A DNA stretch of 64,000 nt from Hydrogenophaga taeniospiralis (GCF_020510445.1 NZ_JAHBAG010000001.1:1278501-1342500); one strand, 5' to 3'; numbered from the stretch's first letter, positions 53,423 through 62,911 are shown. Translations and numbers: made by a program. Notes: generated by a model not told the origin, from the letters alone.

Positions 53423-53791
53423 TCACCCCTGCAGGGCCTCAACGGGGACACGGCGGCGACGCCGGACGCTCACCACAGGCGCGGTGACAGGACGTTCGAT
53501 TGGGTGTTCGAAATCAAGGGCCTGAGGCAGGACACCCACCGCTGGCGCAGCGACGGGCAGCGATGGGTTACGACTCCAGTTTTTGCGAGGGAACTCTTGC
53601 CTCAGCGCACGGAGCACCTTGAACGTATTCAGTGGCTGAACCACTGCACCGTTGACCTGCACATATCGCCCCTCGGGCGTCTGAGCCAATGCCCCGATTT
53701 GGGTTCCGTTCTGGATGACCGCCAGATAGCGAAACCCAGCGTGCTCGACGAGCACAAAGGGGCGGATGTTGACTGTGGATTTGATGATCAT
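53423..53791 (-). CDS. Hypothetical protein
   Basis: 122 aa, no signal or membrane segment. The first 70 residues read like a folded beta-rich domain (MIIKSTVNIRPFVLVEHAGF, GALAQTPEGRYVQVNGAVVQ); the C-terminus is Pro/Arg-rich (VRRRRRVPVEALQG) and may be disordered or DNA-binding. I recognise no family. It stands alone, 145 bp from the toxin-antitoxin pair. The opposite strand is also partly open, so confidence is moderate. Confidence 0.5.
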   Translation of the reverse strand: MIIKSTVNIRPFVLVEHAGFRYLAVIQNGTQIGALAQTPEGRYVQVNGAVVQPLNTFKVLRALRQEFPRKNWSRNPSLPVAAPAVGVLPQALDFEHPIERPVTAPVVSVRRRRRVPVEALQG

Positions 53792-54237
53792 GGATGCTGA
53801 AATCGGGTGCCGTCAGGAGCGTGATGGGGCGCTCCCGGCACATGGCCTTGTTTGCTGAGAATTGGTCGTCAACAAGAATCTGGCACGTCCTCATAACCGG
53901 GACCTTCTGCACCATTCCCTGAACACGATCTCTGGCCGGGCTACCGCTAGGTTGTTGATTTTAAAAGCGGCACATCGAAGAAACCTGGACTTTTCGCACC
54001 ATTTCCCGGGATGCGACACTTAACACTGCAACCGGAATGACGGCTTTGCGGCACTTGGCCAGATGCCCGCTCCGGGTCGAGAGCTCCAGTTCGCAATCAA
54101 AGGCAGCGGACGTTCAACGCGCAGTTCTGCAGTGACATGTTCCCGACGTCGGCGCTGTCGGAAGCTGTCCAGGGTGACCTGGGCGAGCGAAGAGTCCCAT
54201 CCCAGATGGAATCGGCCACTTGAGGCCAGCTTTGGCC
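53792..54237. other. Gene-free stretch
   Basis: About 450 bp between the hypothetical gene and the DUF4157 gene. Only short frames with no recognisable product are seen on either strand, and no strong hairpin or repeat was noticed. Confidence 0.5.
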
Positions 54238-56328
54238 TTACTTCGGGAAGAAGTCGAAGATCAGCCCGTTGGTCATGTCCATGATGCGCACCACCACGTC
54301 ATTCATGCCAAGCTGCCCCGCATACCGACGTGCCTGCGCCGCGGCGGCTTCCAAGTTGCCGCGGGTGACCACGGTCAGCATCTTCAGCTCGCCCACGGTA
54401 TTCAGGTGGAGGGTGTCGGCGCCCTTGGGGGCCATCTTGCCGACTTTGTGGCCAGCTGTGCCACCAAGCTGCGGCGTGGCTTCGGCCAGGTACGCATCGA
54501 CCATCTTCAGATCGCGTGCGCTGGGCTTGGCCACGCGAATGTGGAATCCGGATCTGTCGGCGATCTTCTTCACGCGCAGGTAGGCGGCCACCTGAGGCGT
54601 CATCTTCTTGCCGCTGTGGGCCGACGCGACGATCAGCTCACCTGTGGCGTCGTGCGCGCGAATGTCCGCAACTTCGGCGCCCACCGACACCACGTCGTCG
54701 GTGCCGGTGGACAGCATGGACGCCGCTTCCCGGTCGGGCAGTGCGTTGTCGTTCACCGGTCGGGAGGGGCCGACTTTCTCTCCTACATCCTCCAGGCCCT
54801 TCAATGCTGACGGCAGGTCGTTGTCGTTGGCGGGCACTGGGTGACTGGCCTGTTCGACCAGGTCATCGGCACCGCGTGCAAGGCCTTGTCCAGGAGAAGG
54901 CACCGTTGGCGCCGTCTTCGGCGCCTTGCGCAAGCCAGTTTTCAACCCTTGTTCGCCAATGTCGGCAACCGCCTTCTCGCCTTCCTTGAGCAATGCGCGG
55001 CCGGCACGGCTGGTCCCGGAGCCACCCAGCGGCAGCGTGGCGGCAGTCTCCAGCGCGAACACGACGCCCTCGGCCGTGCTCTCGAACATCGCTTCGAGTT
55101 TCTGAGCCTGCGACGGAATGCCGGCCAGCTCGCAGGCCATGGCATATGCCCCGAAAGCCTCCACCATCGCTGCGCGTGCGGCCTTCGCTCGCCCGAAGGC
55201 CGCTGTGGAGTCCTCAAGGTTCTGGGCCGCGCGCAGCGCCTTGCGTGCCTCGCCAAGCTCAGCCACGGCCTTGAGATAGCTGCCGTAGTGCTTGCGCGTT
55301 TCCTCGTAGATCGCGTTGAGGTCGCCGACTGTCAGTTGGTAGGCGCTCACAGCGTCGGCCACGCCCCCTTCGGCGATCGAGCCTACTGTAGCCTCGGGGT
55401 CAGGTTGATCGGCCACCCTCGCGATCAGTGTCTGCACCGGCAGCGACAGCAGTTTGCTCGCAGTTCCCAGCGTGGGGCTCACGACGAGGCCGACGCCTCC
55501 GCCTGCGTACTGGTAGACCTTGCCCTGCAGCCCTTCAGGCGTCTTCAGCTTGAGGGCCTGGCGCTCCATGTCGGCCACGTAACGCTGGAGTTGCATCGTG
55601 CCGTCGTGCATGTGCTGGGCTTCATCTACCCAGTACGAGCGCTGGGCAGACGGACTCCAGGGCTGGCCATCGGGCAAGCGCAATGGCTCGGCCGAAGCCG
55701 CTTCGATGGCCCGCTCGGCCTGAGCCTGGGCTTCGGCCTCGAGCGTCATGCTGTCAGGATGGATCTCGGCTTCCCAACGCGCGAAGTTGGTGGGGCCGAC
55801 CTGGCGCGCGGTCAGCTCGGCGGCCGCGGCCCGCACCTTCGGGTCGTCCTTCGACAAGCCTTGCAGCAAAGCCTGCTGTTCAACAAAGCGGCTCCATACG
55901 CTGTCGATTCGCTCGGTAGGGATCAGGAGCGGCGCAGAACCTGGCCTCTCGCATTGGATTCTCAGCCCAGACCCTGCGGAGGCCCTGGCCTGCTGCACCA
56001 CGTGCGTGAGCTCATGGGCCAGGAGGCGCTTGCCAGCTGTGGTGTGAGGTGCAAGTCGACCCGCACCGAAGACAATGTGACGACCACTCGTGAACGCATT
56101 GGCGCCCAGCGCGGTCACGGCCCGGTCGGCCGCCCCGTCGGCATGAACGCGAATGTTGGAGAAGCTGTACGAAAAGCGTGCCTCCATAGTGTCAAGCGTC
56201 GCCGCGTCGAGCGCCTGTCCAGGTGAAGACAGAACAGGCTGCACGACGGCATTCCATGCAGGCCGCGACACGGGTTCGCTTCGAGCCTTGGGCGCGTGGA
56301 GCGGAGACCGTTGGACTGAGCGCGTCAT
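54238..56328 (-). CDS. DUF4157-domain protein, candidate injection-system effector
   Basis: 696 aa. Residues about 38-112 form a DUF4157 domain ending in a putative zinc motif LLAHELTHVVQQ (His105, Glu106, His109). The middle is long and helical with Ala/Glu-rich segments. The last ~130 residues (from about VAAYLRVKKIADRSGFHIRV, then DMTNGLIFDFFPK) form a separate C-terminal domain I do not recognise; such tails are often the toxin part. DUF4157 proteins are often cargo of extracellular contractile injection systems, yet no sheath, tube or baseplate genes lie in the window. Confidence 0.78.
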   Translation of the reverse strand: MTRSVQRSPLHAPKARSEPVSRPAWNAVVQPVLSSPGQALDAATLDTMEARFSYSFSNIRVHADGAADRAVTALGANAFTSGRHIVFGAGRLAPHTTAGKRLLAHELTHVVQQARASAGSGLRIQCERPGSAPLLIPTERIDSVWSRFVEQQALLQGLSKDDPKVRAAAAELTARQVGPTNFARWEAEIHPDSMTLEAEAQAQAERAIEAASAEPLRLPDGQPWSPSAQRSYWVDEAQHMHDGTMQLQRYVADMERQALKLKTPEGLQGKVYQYAGGGVGLVVSPTLGTASKLLSLPVQTLIARVADQPDPEATVGSIAEGGVADAVSAYQLTVGDLNAIYEETRKHYGSYLKAVAELGEARKALRAAQNLEDSTAAFGRAKAARAAMVEAFGAYAMACELAGIPSQAQKLEAMFESTAEGVVFALETAATLPLGGSGTSRAGRALLKEGEKAVADIGEQGLKTGLRKAPKTAPTVPSPGQGLARGADDLVEQASHPVPANDNDLPSALKGLEDVGEKVGPSRPVNDNALPDREAASMLSTGTDDVVSVGAEVADIRAHDATGELIVASAHSGKKMTPQVAAYLRVKKIADRSGFHIRVAKPSARDLKMVDAYLAEATPQLGGTAGHKVGKMAPKGADTLHLNTVGELKMLTVVTRGNLEAAAAQARRYAGQLGMNDVVVRIMDMTNGLIFDFFPK

Positions 56329-56343
56329 CGAGTTTGCCCTGTT

Positions 56344-56529
56344 CTATTGGAGTGCGAAAGCAGCGTGCCGACACTCAATGCTAGCCAGGATTGAGGCCTG
56401 ATCGCTGACCAGCAGCGACAACCGCCCGCTCGGCACGAGCCGATACCAGTCGCGGATGGCCGAGACTTTGATGGGTCGAGCACCGTCAGGACCGGACACA
56501 TCTACCTCAATGGCGCTGGTGAACAGACC
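56344..56529 (-). other. Open fragment without start, between the regulator and effector genes
   Basis: The minus-strand frame of the preceding gene continues past its TAG for 61 codons (GLFTSAIEVDVSGPDGARPI, KVSAIRDWYRLVPSGRLSLL) to a stop at 56344. It reads like real protein but has no start codon of its own near the beginning. It may be the tail of a gene cut or fused here. Confidence 0.4.
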
Positions 56530-56901
56530 CTACCCCGAGAATCCGGACCTGACGGACTCCAGGTAGCCGATCGCGTCTTCGGCTCGACCTACTCCCACGA
56601 GCTGAATCAACGTCTTGTGATGGAACGCGGGGATTGGCTCGTTCTTGATCAAGAAAAGCGCTCGCGGGAGGTCCTCATGATCCTCAGACGCAGCGGAGAG
56701 CAAGCGCATCAGATCGCGCAGGGCAACCTGCAGTTTCGGGGACTCGGGGTGAGTTCGAAGAGTGTTTCGATGCACACCTGCCAGAGCGGCCAGTTCTTGC
56801 TGCTGTAGCTCAAAAATTTCAGCGACGGCCGCAGCAGATAGGCGTGATGTGCCGGCTTCGCGCGCGCCCTCCAGCATGTCGAAAAAAGCCAGGGCACTCA
56901 T
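56530..56901 (-). CDS. Xre/MbcA/ParS-like antitoxin or small DNA-binding protein
   Basis: 123 aa. A helix-turn-helix lies at about residues 25-50 (IFELQQQELAALAGVHRNTL), and the C-terminus EPIPAFHHKTLIQLVGVGRA with GYLESVRSG follows the pattern of the MbcA/ParS toxin-binding domain. ATG 56901 is preceded by a perfect GGAGGT ribosome site; an upstream ATG at 56952 lacks one. No RES-type toxin gene follows, only an open fragment without a start, so the partner may be lost. It could instead be a stand-alone regulator. Confidence 0.6.
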   Translation of the reverse strand: MSALAFFDMLEGAREAGTSRLSAAAVAEIFELQQQELAALAGVHRNTLRTHPESPKLQVALRDLMRLLSAASEDHEDLPRALFLIKNEPIPAFHHKTLIQLVGVGRAEDAIGYLESVRSGFSG

Positions 56902-57097
56902 TTTTGACCTCCAGTGATCCGATGACGAATGCACATAGTAGGCATATTCCACGCATAGTGCACATCTTGAATTCAGTGCCGGGGAAGATCAAAAGAGAGA
57001 GCCATTGATCCGGCCCTATGAGGTTTGAAGTTCAGAGTGCGGATGCACAGTGGGCAGAGGTCGGGAAGGTGAAGACTTCACCGGGCCGGATCAATAA

Positions 57098-57175
57098 CTA
57101 TCAAAATCTACACATGTATATCAAGTCCTTGATATACATGTGTAGACGTCGATATACCTTGGTAGATTTCGATAG
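57098..57175. repeat. Nested inverted-repeat array
   Basis: A perfect dyad CTACACATGTATATCAA / TTGATATACATGTGTAG (57108-57124 and 57129-57145, spacer GTCC) is flanked by a wider dyad CTATCAAAATCTAC (57098-57111) / GTAGATTTCGATAG (57162-57175), one mismatch. A further half-site GATATACCTTGGTAG lies at 57151-57165, in phase two turns from the right arm. It lies in the leader of the antitoxin-like gene region and is AT-rich against its surroundings. Likely protein-binding sites. Confidence 0.7.
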
Positions 57176-57218
57176 ATTTTCACCAAGGCATGAGCGCTCG
57201 AAGGCGTTCCAGGGTGGC

Positions 57219-57617
57219 CTACGCAATTCTCGATACCCACCACTGGGCGAAGTCCAACAGGTCGCGATGCGCTGATGACACCAGTTCCGCTGGGTAGTCT
57301 CGGTTCGGTGAGCCGTTTGGCGCACGGGCGATCGGTGCACGGTGGATGCTGGCGTCCACTCCCTGGAGATAGGGAAGGTGGTCATCCACAAAGGCTTCCG
57401 GCTGCAGGTCGAACAACAACTGTGCCTTGGGACTGATGGCTCCCACACCATGCCGGACAGCCCAGGCGCGCCAGCCACCCACCAAGGGCACGGCGTTACG
57501 TTGCGAATAGGACGGGTCCGGGAATACGGGGGCAAGATCACCAGATGCGCTGGTCTTACAAGGGCTGTCAGCGGGAACGGGACTTCTCGGGATGAATAGT
57601 TGCAACTGAACATTCAA
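57219..57617 (-). CDS. Hypothetical ORF, doubtful
   Basis: 132 codons from a TTG (57617) with no clear ribosome site; reads MNVQLQLFIPRSPVPADSPC and ends RDLLDFAQWWVSRIA. No family recognised, and codon use is only weakly like a real gene. It lies in an otherwise gene-free stretch of about 1 kb (56902-57917). It may be chance. Confidence 0.25.
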   Translation of the reverse strand: MNVQLQLFIPRSPVPADSPCKTSASGDLAPVFPDPSYSQRNAVPLVGGWRAWAVRHGVGAISPKAQLLFDLQPEAFVDDHLPYLQGVDASIHRAPIARAPNGSPNRDYPAELVSSAHRDLLDFAQWWVSRIA

Positions 57618-57917
57618 GTGGCAACTGAAGTTGCATGGGTCTGAGTGCGTCTCCGCTGCGGGACCTCCTTTGGGTGACTCTGAGCAGGGGTGCCTGGGGC
57701 GCTACACCGACTTGCATTTCATGTGATCAACGTTCCCGAAAACTCACCCTGTCGGACCGGTTCAGGCTGGGTCCAGTCATAGGAAATTGACGGCTGAACG
57801 ATCGCGAGTCTCGTAACCTGTCATTCGCGGAACAAGGCCCTGAGCGACTGGTTGACCATCCAAACCGGTCATCCGACTGAGGCAACACGCCGGTGGCAGA
57901 TGGCAGCTATCCGGCGC

Positions 57918-58409
57918 TCATTTGAGTACAGTCTCCGACCGTGCGCACAAGGTCCGGCGCCCATCGCGCTCGTCACAGAAACCAAGGTTCACGATCACAG
58001 GGCCCTTGGTCTCTGGTGCCAGCAAGGTTGCCGTCGAAGACTGTGCTGACAAGCTCCCGGCGCCTTTCACCTTGGCTTTGAGATCGTTGCACACGGCGAC
58101 AGCGTTTGGGTACTTTGAAGGGTCCGAACAAATGTCGACGCTCTTCGTGCGAAGCGTCGACACATTCTCCAGGGCCGCGGCAATGCACCACGAAGAGCCG
58201 CGAACCTCAATGAGGTAGCCCGAGGCCGCGGCGCCCAGACTAAGGTACGAGCGCTTGTTCGCGGCCTCAGTCGTGATCGACTGCCCTTCTGCCTTGAGTG
58301 CCTTCCGCATGTCGGCTTCGAGGAGGCAGGTTCCAAACGGCAGCGCAAAAACATGCGGCGTAGTAGTCATCGCCACCAGTGCACAAACCATCGTGACCGT
58401 TCGCTTCAT
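57918..58409 (-). CDS. Small exported protein of unknown function
   Basis: 163 aa with a Sec signal (MKRTVTMVCALVAMTTTPHV, cleavage after VFA). The mature part has six cysteines (FGTCLLEADM, SSWCIAAALE, VDICSDPS, AVCNDLKAK, GFCDERDG, TLCARSE) that may form disulfides, so it is periplasmic or secreted. No family recognised. Last gene of a leftward three-gene unit with two lipoproteins. Confidence 0.7.
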   Translation of the reverse strand: MKRTVTMVCALVAMTTTPHVFALPFGTCLLEADMRKALKAEGQSITTEAANKRSYLSLGAAASGYLIEVRGSSWCIAAALENVSTLRTKSVDICSDPSKYPNAVAVCNDLKAKVKGAGSLSAQSSTATLLAPETKGPVIVNLGFCDERDGRRTLCARSETVLK

Positions 58410-58421
58410 GACGTTGTACTC

Positions 58422-59975
58422 CTACGGCAGCGTGACCTTGCCTAGCGACGCGTCGACCTTCGCGTCGAACAGCGCCTCCACCTGGAACGCCTTCTCGTTG
58501 GCCAGCATGCGCCCGATACCGATCTTGACGTCGCTCGCTGTGAGCTTGACCCCATCTTGGCCGGCGTTGTTGACCAAGTCGGTGATGTCGCCTTCAGCCT
58601 TGCTGAAGGGTTGGCTCAGATCCATCTCGAAGCCGTTTCGGATCGCCCGCGTGACCTGATCTTCGATCAGCACCGAGGCGACGTCCCAGATCGGATTGGC
58701 GAACTTGCGTGTTACCTTGACCTCTGATAAGCGCACCTTTCGGCCGCCGTCGACCGCCTCCGGCTTTGCCGTCAGCCACACCGTCCCGGACGTGTTCATA
58801 AAAAACAGGTACTGAAACTCGACTGCTACTGATACGCCGAGAGCAAGCTTCTGTCCGTTATCCGTCGGGTAAAGCTCCACCTTGGTCGGAGTGACCCTCA
58901 CCCGGCCGAGTGGCGAGTTGGTGATGAACTTCGCGCGGTCTAGCTCCTGCTTGGCCAGCGCTTCGAAGGTGTAGTAAAGCGTCGATACCGGCACTGCTAA
59001 TGAAAAGCTCCCCGGGCTGATAGGGGCCGGCTTGTTCGCTGGCAGGGGGATCGGTGTGGTGGACACGGCTTCTGGGTCCAGGGACACGTTTGCGTCCAGA
59101 CGTCCCGACAGTACGGCATCCGTGTTAGTGACCTGCAGGCCGGGGATGTAAAGCGCCTGAGGAACGATGTTCAGGTGCAGCTGTTCATACGGCACCTTGA
59201 CGGGAAAGCTGTACGGACGCCAAGCCTTAGCCAGTGCTTCCCTGACCGGCGTGCAGGGAATATTCTGCTGAAACAGATCCTTCACCTCGCCGATCTTGGG
59301 CTTGATTGAATTGTCGACGGCTCCTTCAAACTCTAGGTTCCAAGGCCCGAAACAGGCCAGGCCGTTTAGGACGCAGCTTCTCCCAATGAGTTCGACTCGT
59401 GGCGGGGTTAGCCACCTGTATTTAAGGTCGATACCTGTCAGCGTGGGACAGAAGTTTTGGTCCGCTGCTAGGCCGGACTCGAACCTGACCTCTACTGCTG
59501 CGTCGAAGTTCTTGTTCGAGAGCGACAACCATTTCGCGATCTCTCCACCGAAACCAGCGCCACCGCTGAGCGCGCCTGACACGTTCACAACGAGCTTGTT
59601 CTGAACGGGCTCGCCAGTGACTGTGATCGGGGCTGGCTGGCTGACCGTGTAGTTCCATTTGGCATCCAAGGATTCGCAGATAAGGCACCCTGAAAAAGGC
59701 CATGGTTTTTCGATCCTGACCTTTGCAATCGTCGCTTTGTCAACGACCGTGACGGGCAAGACCTTCCCGGTTGCGGTATTCGCCGCTGTCTCGAAGGTAA
59801 CGAGCGGCATCGACAGCGCCGGCTGGATCGTACTCGCTCGAGGCTGTAGCGGCTCATTGGCAGGAAGCCGCGCCGGTTGCTCCGAGATCGCCGAGTAGCG
59901 ATAGAAAAAGGCGCACCCGCCCAATTGGGACGCGGCGATGATGAGAACGCATGCCCGAAGGGCTCTGTTAAACAT
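58422..59975 (-). CDS. DUF4403-family lipoprotein
   Basis: 517 aa. Lipobox in CVLIIAASQLGGCAFFYRYS (Cys about 18). A long beta-rich body, with repeated segments such as LNIVPQALYIPGLQVTNTDA and LYPTDNGQKLALGVSVAVEF, fits DUF4403, a family of envelope proteins of unknown role. Internal start at 59975 gives the signal; the frame continues upstream to 60068 without similarity. It is the second gene of a three-gene unit of exported proteins, 13 bp after the next upstream gene. Confidence 0.8.
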   Translation of the reverse strand: MFNRALRACVLIIAASQLGGCAFFYRYSAISEQPARLPANEPLQPRASTIQPALSMPLVTFETAANTATGKVLPVTVVDKATIAKVRIEKPWPFSGCLICESLDAKWNYTVSQPAPITVTGEPVQNKLVVNVSGALSGGAGFGGEIAKWLSLSNKNFDAAVEVRFESGLAADQNFCPTLTGIDLKYRWLTPPRVELIGRSCVLNGLACFGPWNLEFEGAVDNSIKPKIGEVKDLFQQNIPCTPVREALAKAWRPYSFPVKVPYEQLHLNIVPQALYIPGLQVTNTDAVLSGRLDANVSLDPEAVSTTPIPLPANKPAPISPGSFSLAVPVSTLYYTFEALAKQELDRAKFITNSPLGRVRVTPTKVELYPTDNGQKLALGVSVAVEFQYLFFMNTSGTVWLTAKPEAVDGGRKVRLSEVKVTRKFANPIWDVASVLIEDQVTRAIRNGFEMDLSQPFSKAEGDITDLVNNAGQDGVKLTASDVKIGIGRMLANEKAFQVEALFDAKVDASLGKVTLP

Positions 59976-59988
59976 GGCCGCCCCTTTC

Positions 59989-60273
59989 TCAGCTGTCGAA
60001 GCCAAGGCAGATGCACACGCCGGAGCCCGGCTTGACTTTGTCGCCCTTGAATCGGCCCTCACCGTCATAGGTGCATACGTGGCTGTTTTGTACGACGACC
60101 GCGCACGAGGTACCGTTGTCGGTTTCGCTGTTCGGTGTGCCGATTGCGGGACATATTTGCGCCCCCTGGCGGCATCCGATGGTGGACGACGCGCACCCGT
60201 TCACAAGTAAAACTGCCATGGCGCATGCAAGCGCCACGCGGCTCGTTGCCAATGCAATTTTTCGTTTTGCCAT
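59989..60273 (-). CDS. Small cysteine-containing lipoprotein
   Basis: 94 aa. Start MAKRKIALATSRVALACAM with a lipobox LLVNGCASS (Cys about 27), then several cysteines (TIGCRQGAQICPAIG, GTSCAVV, SHVCTYD, GVCICLG) in pairs. Periplasmic or outer-membrane anchored. No family recognised. First gene of the unit with the DUF4403 lipoprotein and the exported protein. Confidence 0.65.
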   Translation of the reverse strand: MAKRKIALATSRVALACAMAVLLVNGCASSTIGCRQGAQICPAIGTPNSETDNGTSCAVVVQNSHVCTYDGEGRFKGDKVKPGSGVCICLGFDS

Positions 60274-60305
60274 GTCCGCTCCTTTGGCAGCGACGCCACG
60301 CATTT

Positions 60306-61657
60306 TCAGAAACTTATTGTTAAAGAGTCAACCGGTTTACCGCATTTTGCTCCAGCGCGGCCCTTAAATCTAGGGGTTGATGCGGCAGATTGTTGGCAGA
60401 CAACTTGTACACCCCCTCGCGCAATTGACCAACTCGATCTCGGTTTGACCATCGAGCAAGGATTCGATCGCGTATTGGTGCAGCCTTTCAACTGCCATCG
60501 CTCTAGCCCTTGAACAAGCCGGAAACACCTGCCGACTACACCCCGACGAAAAGGGGTTTGATCCCGCCATGGGGGGCACGGACCTGACCGCGTACGTGAG
60601 GCCAAAGTGCTGAACCCTGAGTTGCTGCGTACTAGGCTCGCATCGACGCCGCATAGCAGTTGGACATTATTTTCCCGATTTGCTGAGACGTCTTTTTTCC
60701 CTACTCGACGGCCTCCATAACAAAGTGCCCATCAAAGGGCTCGCCTTGCAAGCTGTGAAAACTGGGCATTAAGGGAAGTCTTAGGCACATTTAGCGCGCG
60801 TCCATCGTGACGTCGATGAACGCCCCAAGTTGGTTTACCGCTGGCAGAAAGGAGACGCTGTGCAACGAGAGCTGGTGAGTGGCATCTTGTGGAAGTGCAG
60901 TGTCCGAAAGGTGGGTTGGTTGGCACTGCCCTGTCAGCCATTTCACGGATGCCATGCGGATGGCCTGGTTGAACCAAGTCGCGGCGAGTTCACCTTATTA
61001 CCCGAGTGGCCTAGGCCGAATTGCTGGCGTGGCAAGTCTGGACCAATTTCGTGACTTCCGATTTATAGATCGACAGTTGGCAGCAGTAATGTCAGCTCAG
61101 GGTCGACAGTGTGAGTTCAGCCCTTCGAGCAGTTGACATTCGCCCGCGATTTGAAAGGGTACCTCCGACCTGCCAAGCTGGATGACTGCAGCCGCCTCGA
61201 TACCGGTCATCGATGCTGCCGCACTGCCGGGCAAGCCGATGACAGCTTTGTGCAAGACACCGTGAACTCAGCTCCCGGCGGCGACAGACGGCATTCGCTG
61301 CAGAGCCGTCCTCCCGTGGGATCGCGAGAGGCTGATCTGAGTCACTCGGGGACGACGGTCCAAACAGCAGGGATGGTCGTCAGCGGTCATTCAGCGATCG
61401 ACCACGCTAGCGACCGCTTTCCCGTCAAGATCGGGTACTCGCCGCTGGAGGGCACCAAGCCCTGGGAGAAGGACAGGTTTCGCTCGGGGCGGAGTGATAC
61501 TGCCGACCCCAAGCTGCCCTCCACTTATGCCCGGTATCTGGCCAGCTGAATCTGCGACAACAGGGACTCAGTCTGCAAGAGTAAGAGCTCCTGCGCGTAC
61601 CAAGCAGTTGAACCACACGAAGATTCATCGACCCCGTGTGAAGCTTCGTCCAGAGCG
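60306..61657. other. Gene-poor stretch, no confident gene
   Basis: About 1.35 kb in which only short frames occur on both strands (for example 61133-61549 on the plus strand, ending KLPSTYARYLAS). None shows a recognisable domain or ribosome site, and I saw no repeat or strong hairpin. It may hold decayed genes. Confidence 0.45.
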
Positions 61658-62911
61658 TCATTCACCACCGCCATCATGAAAGTTGGCGGGCACTCGTTCA
61701 AGGTATTTTTTCAAAACCCATCCCGTTCGATGCTCCCCGAGCAACCAGTGGTAGTACCCCACTTCGACCCATTTGCCATCACGTCCCACGGAGCGCACCA
61801 CCTCATTGGGCAAAAGCTTGGCCTCAACGGAAGATCCGTGCCTTGGCTGGGATCGAACAGGAGCACTCCGACTGCGAACGACAAAACGCTCCTCCGGTAC
61901 GTGGACTGAGTCCGCCAGACACTGTGCAATGAGCACCGTGAGGCTTTGTAGCTGTTGGGACTGCACCGCTAAGGCCGCAACAACCTGCTGATGATTGACC
62001 TCTGTTTTGGCCTCTTGCAAACTGCTGCTGTACTCCTGATAAGCAAAAATCAAAAAGATCAGCAAGAAGCTAATCAACTTGATTACGTCGTCTTGCCGAT
62101 GACTCAGTAAACCCTTTTGACCAGGATCATTGTTTGGCTGTATTTGCCCATCCGGGCCAATCCCGATCCAAGAAAACTGATCTTCAACGCCCTCTTTTCC
62201 GAGAATCTTTGCCAGTGCAGCAGCAGAGTTCCAATCGATGGTTGGCAATGCAATTTTTCTGAGCCCAAGATCCTTTTGAATGTCTTGAAGTACAGCAGCC
62301 AGACTTACGACTTCATTGGGTACTTTCCATTGATTGCTGATGCTTTCAAAATCTTTCAAATACCTCTGAGTAGTACTTCCAAGATTAAGGCTCTCAAAAA
62401 CCTTGGAAGTTTGAACGTGCGATTCTTCTAGCCTTTTTGCCCAGGTTGCTGCCGCAGAGCTAAGCGATGCAGTCTTTTCAAACACGCTGGCCATTTCAGT
62501 TGCCCGGGCACCCAGAGATGCAAAATCTTTAAGCATCCGTTGAGTAGAGTCATCGACCATCAAACTCTGGCGGATGCTCTCGATGGGCATCATCATTTTT
62601 CTCATGCTCTCCTGCCCGGCTTTGTACACCTCTTGCCACTTATTTATCGACTGCATTGCCGTCGCGTCCTCAGACACCATACTTTGAATTTGAGAAACCA
62701 AACTGACAGCAGGAAGCTGTGCCAATCTAATTTCTTCGGCCAACCGAGCGTAGGCAGGCGCCTGTGAAATTTCCCTGACGTGTTTGGACAGGGCATCCAT
62801 TTGAGCCGTTGCACCAAGCCAAGCTGTGCGATCCTTTTCGATTTTCGCAAGCTCTCGGGCTAAGAGACCTACGGAACTAGATGTCAGGGATTTCTCAATA
62901 GCTGGATGCAT
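61658..62911 (-). CDS. Coiled-coil, transmembrane, SH3-like protein of unknown function
   Basis: 417 aa. Residues 1-250 are predicted mostly helical. They include an internal repeat: STQRMLKDFASLG (about 122-134) and TTQRYLKDFESIS (about 180-192), 58 residues apart. A single membrane segment (KLISFLLIFLIFAYQEY, about 278-294) follows, then a bacterial SH3-like domain (about 344-405: EVVRSVGRDGKWVEVGYYHW). It has no signal peptide, so it may be anchored with its N-terminus inside. It diverges from a nucleoid-associated gene. The architecture resembles uncharacterised proteins of defence islands; that is inference. Confidence 0.7.
   Translation of the reverse strand: MHPAIEKSLTSSSVGLLARELAKIEKDRTAWLGATAQMDALSKHVREISQAPAYARLAEEIRLAQLPAVSLVSQIQSMVSEDATAMQSINKWQEVYKAGQESMRKMMMPIESIRQSLMVDDSTQRMLKDFASLGARATEMASVFEKTASLSSAAATWAKRLEESHVQTSKVFESLNLGSTTQRYLKDFESISNQWKVPNEVVSLAAVLQDIQKDLGLRKIALPTIDWNSAAALAKILGKEGVEDQFSWIGIGPDGQIQPNNDPGQKGLLSHRQDDVIKLISFLLIFLIFAYQEYSSSLQEAKTEVNHQQVVAALAVQSQQLQSLTVLIAQCLADSVHVPEERFVVRSRSAPVRSQPRHGSSVEAKLLPNEVVRSVGRDGKWVEVGYYHWLLGEHRTGWVLKKYLERVPANFHDGGGE

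Noticed and set aside
54841..56226. Plus-strand open frame of 461 codons opposite the DUF4157 gene
   Set aside because: Shadow frame: no start signal and no recognisable motif, while the minus frame carries HELTH and the DUF4157 pattern.
59938..60210. Plus-strand 90-codon frame opposite the small lipoprotein
   Set aside because: The minus strand has a lipobox and a start consistent with a lipoprotein; the plus frame has neither.
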